This document shows positions 54,625 to 64,000 of a DNA stretch of 64,000 nt, one piece after another (positions within the stretch are counted from its first letter, which is position 1; each line of letters opens with the position of its first letter). The notes below the pieces were generated by a model. The model was not told the origin of the DNA. It did no database searches and worked only from the letters and a program-made list of their open reading frames with translations. The stretch lies in NCBI RefSeq assembly GCF_026151205.1, contig NC_087079.1:14880445-14944444 (forward strand), given 5' to 3'. The position numbers and the translations under genes are program-made. Source of the stretch: Bolinopsis microptera (Eukaryota > Ctenophora > Tentaculata > Lobata > Bolinopsidae).

Positions 54625-57600
54625 ATTTGTTAGAATTAGAATTAGAATTAGGATCAAATTAACACAGCAATACAATAGAATAAAATAATAATTAAGAAAG
54701 CTTCAATCTGCTGATGCAGGACATTCAAGTCAAGTCAAAAACTGTTTGCAGAACACCCTTTAGGGACATAAGGATATAGCTGTAAATTGTTAAAACAAAA
54801 TACAAATAAATAATTAATGCGTGGTTTAAAATAGATATGATTTAACATGAACTATGGGCATGAAGGTAAAATTAATGTTGAAAAATTACATAGATGCCCA
54901 CTTTGGAATAATCGTAAGTAAAGATTATTTTACAGTTATACACCAGAGAGTATAGAAAACATTATCGAATGGCAATGATAACCAAATGGGAAACGAATAA
55001 AGGAGATGTTTAAAGTTCTATACTTCTGAAAATAGGTCATATTCACGCAGGGGGCCCTTTTCACCGACAAAAAAATCCAGGCACTTAAAAATTGTTTCAG
55101 TTGCACAGAGCTAGAGTGTTAGAAATAGTCGAAACTTTGTTTATTTCATAGGATGAGACTCCTTGAATTTCATCTGACAATAATTTTAGATTTCCTTACA
55201 TAGTGAGAAATTTACATACATTTCCTATAGTCCTTATGTTCTCTGGAATTGTATTCCCAACATTTTGCACCTAAATATGTTAAGGTTTGTGTGTTCTGGA
55301 TTTGTGAATATAAAGTTGAACCTCTCAACATCACGTGATCCTCCGGATACATAAGAAAATTTACGGTGAATGATGATGTGTGCGCCTCATTAAGTATTTT
55401 TACTAATCGTATGATAGGTGAGTTGTCGTCTTAAGTGTAAGGGTAACCACTTCATATTTCGATATACATTTACTGTGGTTCCTGCCAAAGAACCTCCAGT
55501 GCAATTTTTGCTACTTTCTTGTATAATATATCAAGAGGAAATTAAGTTGTTTTGGCAGCCCTAGGACCATATTATTCCAGGTAGTACAAACATGGGGGTA
55601 GCATAAGAGCTTTTACAAACATTTTTCTATATTTCAGTGGAAGAAGATTTTCGACCATATTAATAACTGTCCCTATTCTTTTAGCAATTTTTGATTTCTA
55701 CATAATCAATATGGTCTTGAAAGTTCAATAAATTGTCTATTCATGAGACCGAAAATATTTTTGAGATTTAGTTTCTTCTATAAAAAGGCATTATTTTTCC
55801 AATCCAGAGGGATTGAAACGTGTCCAGATTAGGATATCTATCAAATACAATGAAGGAAGATTTTGCAGCATTTAGTCTCAGCTTGTTGTGTTGAGTTCTA
55901 AGCCATTCTACCACAATTTTCATATCCTTAATTTACATTATCATATATGCTCGGGAAATGTTATCAAAATATAGGTGCATGTCATCTGCAAATACGTAAT
56001 ACAGTAGAATGTGTGCATTTCTATGAGATCATTTATGAATAAACTAAATAGAATTGGTCCTAAGATGGCTACCCTGTGGCACACCGGTTTTAACAGGGAG
56101 TGATTGTGCTTACATTACCACGTATTTTGGTGTGCTGCTTTCTGTCCCAAGGTAGACTTTTGAACCAACTTTAAGACAAAGCCATCAACTCCATAATACT
56201 TAAGTTTTTTCACATAAAATATTATGGCTTACTGTGTCAAAGGCCTTTTTAATTATCTAAGAAACAATTGCAGGATTCCTTCTGTTGATTCCTTAGACGT
56301 AAATATTTTTCAATAGATTAAGCATAGAACAGTGTGGAATGATCTTTTCTTAATCCATACGTATGTTGGTATGCAGTTTATTTGTTTCAACATACTCTGG
56401 TGGCTGTTGGTTAACAAAAATATTCTATGCATTTTCCAAGTAGGGGGAGTATGGATATTGGCGAGTAGTTATTTGGAATCATTAGGGTCACCAGTTTTAA
56501 GAATTGGAGTTGGGACTGATGGCAATTTTACATGCAACGGGCATTGTTTCCAACTTTTCATACTAAGTTTATAATATGAGTTTACTGGATCGATGATTTG
56601 GGAATAATTACTTATAGACTTTAATAGGCATGATATCGTTAATGATTTATATGATGGTATACTGAGTATATATTCTTTTACTTGTTCAACAGTAAACCGC
56701 TTCGAATACCAGAGAGTTTACACTCTGGTCGAGGCGGCATATATTTCTAGGAAGTCGTTCTGAATCCTTTTTCTTAATTGATTTCTGTAATATTGTACCA
56801 ACGGTGGCAAAATGAGGTTAACTCCCGTTAACATTTTAAAGTTGCTTGGGGAAGAGCTACTTATTTTTCAGGTAAGTTGACGCATGTTTGATAGTTTTCC
56901 AAATCCCTTTCAAATCGTTTTTGGCACTGTTCACAGTAAGAGTCCTGAGACCATATTTGTACGTCTGTTATCTTTGGATAATTTTTGTCACATAGTTTCT
57001 TTGAGGACGTTAGTTAGCCCACGAAAAGTAGAGCATTTCTTTATGTAGTTTCACTTTTTTCGGAAGTTACCATATTCCATTAATTCACCTTAACTTGAAT
57101 TAGTTTAATTGTCCTAAACACTATTTATATTTCTGAAAGCATCTTCTTCTCCGTATTTCTGCCAGCACTATTTTTGAGGGAATTAAAAGAAAGTTACTAT
57201 TGACATTTAATCTTGTTTAGTGTGGACAGAAAATTATCTACGATTCCTGGATTGATGATTATGTCAGCTAGCGCATGCGTCTACATTAGTACTACTTAGA
57301 ATATTACTGTATTACTGCAGGATCCCAGAATATAGCTTAAGGCTTTTAGATTGTTTAAGGATAGTGGGTCTCTGATAAGGACCTTCTGGAATTACTAGCT
57401 TTATTTACTTTAAGTCGAGCACTCATTGAGAGCTTGTTGATCTCCTTTCTATCATCAGTACTTTACACTTATGAGATTAGAGTAACAGGAGTCATTTACA
57501 ACATCTATTGTGTCTCTGCGTTATTTACCATCTAAGTTTGCAACGATAGTAATTATGTAACAGTCTGTTATTCCAAAGAGCTTCATTGTTATAATCTAAC

Positions 57601-60150
57601 TTTTTTTATAATCTAGATCAGAAATAAAGAGTTTTGGTTAACATTAACTCGCCAATCCATATTACTTTCCTTACCTGAAGTTTCATTCATACATTCAGTC
57701 ATATAATCAAGGAAAGTATCTAGATGAAACAAAGTTTTGTGATCTGTAAAAGCAGCAAATGTAAGATTGCCGCCTTGAGTTGTATCCATATTGCTTGATT
57801 TTTAGATATTCAGAGGTAGGTTATATCTAAATTGAGTAATTTGTGGTTATAACATTTTGGTGATCAATATACCACACCCTCCTCTTCCCTCTATCGTTAG
57901 GGTCTATCCACACCTTATAAAATCAAAGTTTAAGGGGATGTTAAGTAGTATAGTGGTCTATATCAGATTTAGTTAGGTCTCTTTATTCCAATTATGTCAA
58001 GCTTATCGCGAAAAATATTAGCTCTGTAGTTCGAGAGTTTTTGCCAAGATTAGTCAGGCCACCCTGTTTATTACATAAGACAAGAGAGAGATTATCGTTT
58101 ATTGAGGTACGAATAAGGTATAAACCAAACCTTAATGGCGGAAACAAATCCAATTGCTGTTCCTCAAGTAGACTAGTTTCAAATTCGATGTCGTACATAT
58201 GATTTAAAAATTGGATTTCGGGATTCAGCAATCATACTGCAGTTTAAATCATAAATTTAACAGCATAAAATAGTTAACTCACTTCTGTTTGTGATAATAT
58301 AGCTTGAGAGATATAAAAACTTAAGTTATTAGAAATTTGTGCTTGATCTAACATTTTAAACCAGATAAACAGTCAATCCTGTTATTATTCATGGTTTGAT
58401 TATAGGAATTTGTAATGAAGGTTTAACACAAGTGAGTTTCTATTTGAGATGCTTACCAAGCCTGGGCAATTCTAACTTATTTAAGGTTGCACAGTGTCAG
58501 GCCCCTGCCAAAATACTTGTCCTTTCTTATTATAAATTTGAAGTAAAGAGATTATTTTCATGTTCTGTGTTAATGTATATTAGCCCCATGTTTTAACACA
58601 TATTCTCTATCAGTATGATTAACGTTCCCTGCACTATATGTCTTACTAGTGACAGGCTCTAGGCAGAATATGAAGATATATATTTTTGCACTATTAAATT
58701 CTGCCACATTTTGAACAAATTCTTCCTTGTCAATTGGTGGCACTGTTGAAGTAATTGTGTTGAGGTCAATTGGATCAACACAGTTAGTACCAGTTAGTTT
58801 AAAACAACCTTTTTAACCGTTTCTTTGTTGAGAACTTTGAACTGGACTGTCGCTAAAGAGTTTTTGGGACATTTGGATTGAGTTGGCCCTGGGTAGAAAA
58901 ATATTTGGCCTTCTGAGATGAAGAGCTCAAACAAGTTTTTCATTCAGATTGCCTAAACATTGGGCTGCTGGAAATAAAACTGTGACCTCACATCGTTGGG
59001 TGTCTCCTTTTCGAACAAATTGTTGTCTGTTGCATGCCGCCCTGATTGAGCAGATGGGGTGGTGGAGATGTAATAGGGTGGGGTTAGGAGTCGGTGCTGA
59101 TATGCACCATTCGTTTTCCGTGATGGATGTGAACTATAAACTCGTCTTCTTGATAAGGTACATAGCCGCTGGAGTTGGAGAAGTTTCATTATATGGGTCT
59201 GGTAATGTTCATTGCACATGTTGGTTTGGTGTAATTATTATCTTTGCGACTACAGTAAAGGTTTGATCAGTATGAATGTGATTCCTGATCCTTTTGTTTG
59301 TACAAGATGGTTGAGTTACAGATTTCATGTCTGTAATGAAGCTGGGGATTTTTAGAATGATACAACATCCCATGCTTTAGATCTAGGGCAGACACCACTT
59401 TTCCTGTTTTGAATTTCTGTGAACTGCATCGTCCTAGAGGCACCCAGAGAAACTGTAAATAACATATAAAGAGTTTTTCATCGATGCATTCTTCATTATC
59501 ACTATGGATAGGGCATGCATTCTCGTCCCAGTACTGTAGTAGTTTACGAGAGCAATGTTGGTGTAAACATAATCGGGAGTTTAGCACATCAAGATATGAA
59601 CAGATAAGCAGCCAGATAGGATGATGTGGTGTCTCCTTGCCTCGTGACTTCCCCCATGTATACACTTATGGGAAGTCCCCAAAGTAAGCTGTTTTCTATT
59701 TGAAACTGAGTGGCTAAAATCCAATTCTCTCAGGAGAGGTCTATGGAGGAATGTTTGAAAAACGGTGCCTGATCAATTGAGTTCAACAGGTGGTATGATA
59801 TAATGTCAGGGCTTTCGTATTTAACTTAACGGCCACATTAGATATGGGTGTTACTCACCATTTCAGCTAAATTACTTGCCACTCCATGCAGATTGACAGA
59901 TCCTGTTACTCCATTGATGTGATTTTCTGTGTGTTGGACTGATAGAATCTGGTGCTTAATGGATGCCATCACTATTGTGTGGCATGAAAAGATTCAGGCA
60001 CCTCGCATTCACTGTCATATTCAATATTAAAACGATCGTTGCAAATTCTGTCTGAACTGCAACATCTGAACACCTATCCAGGTACCAGCCGATAATCTAT
60101 GAAAGATGGTACTTTGAGTGTAACAACGTACCATTAATCTCTGCTATAGT
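54625..60150 (-). pseudogene. Decayed full-length LINE
   Basis: Minus-strand fragments in many frames follow ORF2 order. LINE-like endonuclease pieces occur near 58.1-57.9 kb (GRGGCGILI). Then come RT motifs KAFDTVSHNILCEK near 56.2 kb, GVPQGS near 56.1 kb, and FADDMHLYF (the YADD equivalent) near 56.0 kb. The thumb-region EWLRTQHNKLRLNAAKSSF follows near 55.9 kb. It ends with an ATTAGA microsatellite (plus-strand sense) at about 54632-54655, typical of some LINE 3' ends. Numerous stops and frameshifts show it is old. An open 132-codon minus frame at 59267-59665 may be a remnant of the N-terminal region but was not recognised. The 5' limit is approximate. Confidence 0.75.
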
Positions 60151-60289
60151 CTGAGAAGTTTTGAACAATGTCTTCTTATGATCACTTTCCGTCGAGAATT
60201 GGACATGAGATTTGAGTTGCAGTACAGTTTTTGCATTTTTTGTTCACATTCCGACAATAGTTTTCCAAAAAATGTTTCCATTGAAATCG

Positions 60290-60846
60290 TCCATGATATT
60301 AATCAGAGACAGTGAGAGTGATATCAGGGTTAGGAAAGGAAGAGCATGGGGAGCATGCCACACTCTCAAAAAACTTTGGAAATCTAACCTTAGAAAGTCT
60401 ATCAAGACCAGAGTGTTCACAGCACTAGTCGAGTCGGTGCTGCTATACGGTTCCGAGACTTGACTATGACAAAAAGGCTAGAGAAGATGGTTGATGGTTG
60501 CTATACACGAATGTTAAGAATGGCCCTTAACATCAATCAATATCGAGACCATGTCAGCAACCACAGCCTGTACGGTGATCTTCCCAAAGTCAGCTCCAAG
60601 ATAACCCAACGAAGGCTCAGACTTGCAGGTCATGCTCACCGACATCCGGAGCTGACACTGAACAAACTGATCCTCTGGAAGCCGAGTCATGGGCACACTA
60701 ACAGGGGGCGACCTTACTTAACACTACTAGATAACCTAAAAGCAGATACTGGGCTGAAATCAGTAGATGAGATAGCTAGACTGATGGAGGACAGAAAGCT
60801 GTGGAGAACTGTTGTCAATGGATCTCGGGAATACTACCCGCCTTAA
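60290..60846 (+). pseudogene. 5'-truncated LINE tail (RT C-terminal domain)
   Basis: Two frames, joined by a one-base deletion at about 60461, give the C-terminal part of a LINE RT. It contains RAWGACHTLKKLWKS, VLLYGSET, MVDGCYTRMLRM, QRRLRLAGHAHRHPEL, RGRPYLTLLDNL and LMEDRKLWRTVV, a widely shared pattern after the RT palm. A TAAGTCA-type tail follows the stop at 60846. It is truncated at its 5' end as is usual for LINEs, and lies next to the opposite-strand LINE above. Confidence 0.88.
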
Positions 60847-60945
60847 GTCAAGTAAGTCAGTTGGAGAATTATAACACTTATCACTCGTAATTGTCACGTG
60901 TTCACTTCACCACGACTTTACAACCATTTAGATAGTAGTTTCATG

Positions 60946-62113
60946 TAGGCTATCCATTATCGGTATGAAATCTTTTATCTAGATAAACAGATAAAGATTT
61001 AGGTTTTATCTAGATAAAACCGATAAAACCGATAATTTTTCTGCTGAAGGCCAAAGCCAAAATGTTTTCCAAATTTCGCAAAAACTAATTGTCGACTTTT
61101 ATTACTGTTTACCAGTGATCTTGCCAAAGTACCACTTCCTTTCTTTTGAAAATATTAGAGGATCAGTTTTCTTCTCCGGGGAGCAGAAGTGCACCAGTTT
61201 TCTTCAAAACAGTAGACCAACGGTTTTCTTCTCCTAAGAACAGTAATGTACCAGTTCTCTTTAAAACAGTAGACCAACGGTTTCCTTCTCCTGAGAACAG
61301 TAACGCACTAGTTCTCTTCAAAACAGTAGACCACCGGTTTTCTTCTCCTGAGAACAGTAACGCAATAGTTCTCTTCAAAACAGTAGACCACCGGTTTTCT
61401 TCTCCTGAGAACAGTAGTGCACCAGTTCTCTTCAAAACAGTAGACCAAGGGTTTCCTTCTCCTGAGAACAGTAGTGCACCTGTTCTCTTCAAAACAGTAG
61501 ACCAAAGGTTTCCTTCTCCTGAGAACAGTAGTGCACCAAATACCGATTCTCCTCGAAACAGTAAAGCATTTTAAGTGATTCAGTGAACCGTTTACTTATC
61601 CTGTTGATAACTTGGTGCAACAGCAAACAGATTCCTTCTCCTGAATACAATGTTTCACTCCCAGAACACTTACGGAATTCAATTGAGTGCCCTGCCGGTA
61701 TTTTTGACTCCTGTTAACAGTAACATGCTCGTTCCCGTCTCCAGAATGATGATGAGGTAAAACGCTAGCACCCTCAAGAGAACAATGTCAATAACCTTCT
61801 CTGGATTTCAACAATTCATACAGTTCTACAGTTCCATAGGTATGCAAATGTAAATAAACCTCTTAAGCTCACATCTAAGTAAACTACCTCTTATATCATA
61901 CTAGAAGACGTTTGGGACTGTTTCTTGGATTACTTGGGAAGGCAAAAACACTAATATTTCTTTACAATTTTACGGTATTGTGGCAGTATTTTCGGTAATA
62001 TCTAGTGAATTTTTATACCGATAAAAATATGTTTTATCTAGATAAACAGATAAATTATTTTAACGAATTATCGGAGATAATTATCGGTTACGATTATCGG
62101 AGTGGATAGCCTA
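60946..62113. mobile_element. hAT-like non-autonomous element with perfect 8-bp duplication
   Basis: The ends TAGGCTATCCA and TGGATAGCCTA are inverse copies, flanked on both sides by GTTTCATG (60938-60945 and 62114-62121). Both subterminal regions carry TTTATCTAGATAAA palindromes and ATCGG-type repeats, as in hAT elements whose transposase binds subterminal motifs. No transposase is present. The interior holds the 57-bp minisatellite. Confidence 0.93.
61150..61560. repeat. 57-bp minisatellite inside the hAT-like element
   Basis: About seven copies of a 57-bp (19-codon) unit, core AGTAGACCAACGGTTT then CTTCTCCTGAGAACAGTA. Because the period is a multiple of three and lacks stops, both strands stay open (for example 61146-61574 on +). 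The plus ORF has only a TTG start, so I do not call a gene. Confidence 0.9.
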
Positions 62114-62121
62114 GTTTCATG

Positions 62122-62531
62122 TCTCATGAATCACTCGTCACGTGTCATTCCATATATAAGTGCCGTTTTATAAATATTTAAGAGGTCATGTTCGAGCAGT
62201 TCTGTTATCTTCTATGTTACTATCATAATCTTTATATTACTTTCAAGAGTTATACCTCATAGTTATACCGTGTTTCCTTTATACGCAAACATCGTAAAAC
62301 AACCTGCATCACAGCTAAAACTTCCTGCTAGTTATGCTCACCTGCTGAAAACTGCTCTATATTTATCAGCGATTAGATAATTTGAATGGCACCAACTGCC
62401 AACATCTCTGATGTGTGCTCTTACCCTGTGTTAATTGTGTTTCTGTATATTCGCTCGTTTGTTGGTAACAATTTAGTGAAAAACGTCTAGAAAATATATC
62501 CTATTTCCTTTATCTTAATCTGCACTCTGCA
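62122..62531. other. AT-rich spacer, no gene seen
   Basis: Nothing coding or repetitive was recognised between the hAT-like element and the SINE. Confidence 0.6.
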
Positions 62532-62853
62532 GTTTACTTACTTTATTTTACTTTACGTTGTTTAGCTGCAAGGCAGCAGGGTCATCTATGAAAACCACCT
62601 TTTTCTTTTACTTCGGACAACCATGGCCGACACCAGCACTTACAGGAACCCGAAGGATCGATAACTAAGGCCAGCGACGGTTAAGGTATTATGCCACACT
62701 TTCTTCGCCTGTGGCATCGGAATCCTTAGCAGAACGGCAACGCCGCTCACCCCATGGCTAGCGGCACAGGCGGGGATCGAACCCGCAACCTCGTGATTGA
62801 GAAGCATATCACGAGTAAGGCAGGTCGACTAACGAACTGCGCCACTAAGCCAG
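62532..62853 (-). mobile_element. tRNA-derived SINE
   Basis: On the minus strand the head reads TGGCTTAGTGGCGCAGTTCG (A-box-like) and later GGTTCGATCCC (B box, plus-strand 62773-62783), the internal pol III promoter of a tRNA. A non-tRNA body of about 200 bases follows, with a CCATGGCTAGCGGC-type stretch and GATTCCGATGCC, and then a short tail of AAAGTAA-like repeats (62532-62556 on +). The tRNA-like part does not fold as a clean tRNA, since its central stem CTCGTGAT/ATCACGAG has a ten-base loop, so a SINE is preferred to a functional tRNA. Confidence 0.8.
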
Positions 62854-63088
62854 TTTAATCTTTATTTACATTCTTTTGAAATAGATTGATCTGAATTCTG
62901 ATCTGAATTCTGATCTGAAGACTTAATAATTGTTGTTGAAACCTCCGGTTTTTGCAATCACAAGTGACATTTAAAAAAATTAGTTTTGTGAATAATAAGT
63001 TTACACCTGCTCACAGCTTTAAAATTTTCTTTTTGATTAGTAACTTTTACCGTTTCAACCTTCATTTGTTCACATTAACTACCACAGA

Positions 63089-63654
63089 ATGATGATAGTT
63101 AAACTGCTGTTTCTCCTTCCTCTGGTCCTGGCTGGAGATGACAGTGGTGCCACCCCCGGTGACGGTGGTGACTCCCCCGGTGACTCCCCTGGTGCCGTAT
63201 GCTATTACGTGACACAGCGTACCAAGTAGGTGACATGCTAAAAGAATATTGCTCAGACTGTTCATGTGGACTTGACGGTGAGTGGGACTGCAAAGAAAAG
63301 CCATGCTGTTTGTATGTTGATCCGACGAGTGGAACTGGCGCTACAACACGTGTTTATCCGGGAGATAGGTTTTACGATGGGTGTAGGAAGTGCATATGTA
63401 AGGCTAATCATAAGGGTGAATTGATGAGTCTGTGCAAAAAAATTGGATGTCCAGACAAATGCTCATACGAGAATTGGGATGGGCTCATAGGATACGCCAA
63501 AATAGGAGAGATGATTAACGTTAGATATTCTCCAGATAGTAAGGAAAAAGAATGTCCCAGAATCTGTGAGTGCAAGAAAAATGTCAGGGGCCTGGCTGTG
63601 GTGAGCTGTGCTTTTGATGATGGAATTATTTTAAAAGCTTGTGTCCCCCTTTAA
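63089..63654 (+). CDS. Cys-rich secreted protein with VWC-like repeats; frameshift after signal peptide
   Basis: ATG codons at 63089 and 63092 start a signal peptide (MMIVKLLFLLPLVLA) and a Gly/Asp/Ser/Pro linker, but this frame stops at TAG near 63227. The frame carrying the main domain is open from 63184 and has its own ATG at 63199. It encodes about 150 residues with roughly 20 cysteines in three clusters: CSDCSCGLDGEWDC...CC; YPGDRFYDGCRKCICK...C...CPDKC; and CPRICECKKN...C...C. Spacings recall von Willebrand factor C or pacifastin-like modules. The two frames overlap, so one small indel around 63199-63227 (sequencing error or real inactivation) separates signal and domain. No plausible intron fits. 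Function is unknown; an extracellular structural or inhibitory role is possible. Confidence 0.65.
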
Positions 63655-64000
63655 GTTTCTAGCAGACAATTAACAGATTCTGTAATTTGTGAGCAAAACG
63701 TTCTCGTAGGTCTGGGTGCTTACCAGTAACCATGCTTCAGATACCAGTAAAATTTTACCCTGATTGATTTTATTTGCTCCTTACTCAAAGAAAGATTTCG
63801 TAAACAAATATGTAAAATGTTATTTTTTGCTTGTACCTGTCAAAACCTGGTTTTATTTTGTTTAGTAATTTATTTCCTACATGATATGTGGTTGATCAAG
63901 AAATACCTACGGTATAACAATTAAACAACGGTATAACAATTAAACAACTTAACCTGAAAAGTGAATATACCTCATACTGATAAAAGACAAGCGATCAGCT
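63655..64000. other. 3' flank, no gene seen
   Basis: AT-rich sequence after the Cys-rich gene, with a CGGTATAACAATTAAACAA duplication near 63910-63945. No coding sequence was recognised. Confidence 0.6.

Noticed and set aside
59267..59665. 132-residue minus-strand ORF as an independent gene
   Set aside because: No domain recognised and it falls in the 5' region of a decayed LINE on the same strand; kept only as a possible remnant.
61146..61574. 142-residue repeat ORF and its minus-strand mirror
   Set aside because: It has no ATG start and derives from a 57-bp array that is open on both strands.
62757..62853. Possible functional tRNA gene on the minus strand
   Set aside because: A and B boxes are present but the central arm does not fold as a tRNA and a SINE body and tail follow.

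Overview
This window looks like nuclear DNA of an invertebrate animal, probably an early-branching, cnidarian-like one, though I cannot fix the phylum from sequence alone. It is AT-rich, with GT-AG introns (one GC-AG), 7TM receptors, a BACK-kelch protein, a secreted beta-gamma crystallin, TTAGGG-type repeats and a dense, layered mobile-element load. All exon models were built by hand from splice signals and reading-phase agreement.

Layout. 0.3-1.0 kb: a MITE with long terminal inverted repeats. 1.3-2.3 kb: an intronless 7TM receptor (+). 2.6-6.8 kb: 11 exons of the C-terminal half of an adhesion/secretin-type GPCR with a very long cytoplasmic tail (+). 8.1-15.7 kb: a foldback element with ~1.15-kb arms; its core holds a TTAGGG/TCAGGG array, and into that array a gag-protease LTR retrotransposon with apparently identical LTRs has inserted. 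16-18.4 kb: a hAT-like MITE and a decayed LINE. 19.0-20.0 kb: a GNAT-type acetyltransferase (+). 21.1-23.3 kb: a mariner-like element interrupted by a LINE copy carrying only ORF1. 23.3-24.6 kb: a three-exon rhodopsin-family receptor (-). 27.6-28.9 kb: a partial five-exon protein of unknown function, followed by a perfect 60-bp palindrome.

30.1-52.8 kb is one minus-strand gene for a BACK-kelch protein (11 exons seen; the BTB core was not found). Its introns contain a coding-complete LINE (+), a 4.2-kb G-tract-capped element with a 7-bp target duplication and a gene of unknown function, a second mariner-like copy, an intronless beta-gamma crystallin gene on the opposite strand, and several minisatellites, one of which makes up nearly a whole intron.

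54.6-60.8 kb: two decayed LINEs. 60.9-62.1 kb: an element with a perfect 8-bp target duplication and an internal 57-bp minisatellite. 62.5-62.9 kb: a tRNA-derived SINE. 63.1-63.7 kb: a Cys-rich secreted protein gene with a frameshift after its signal peptide.

The host genes share no evident pathway; receptors and secreted proteins predominate. The best candidate for something undescribed is the 35.4-39.6 kb element. Its boundaries are supported by a related unoccupied site at 41.45 kb, and it carries a zinc-ribbon-like protein I cannot place.
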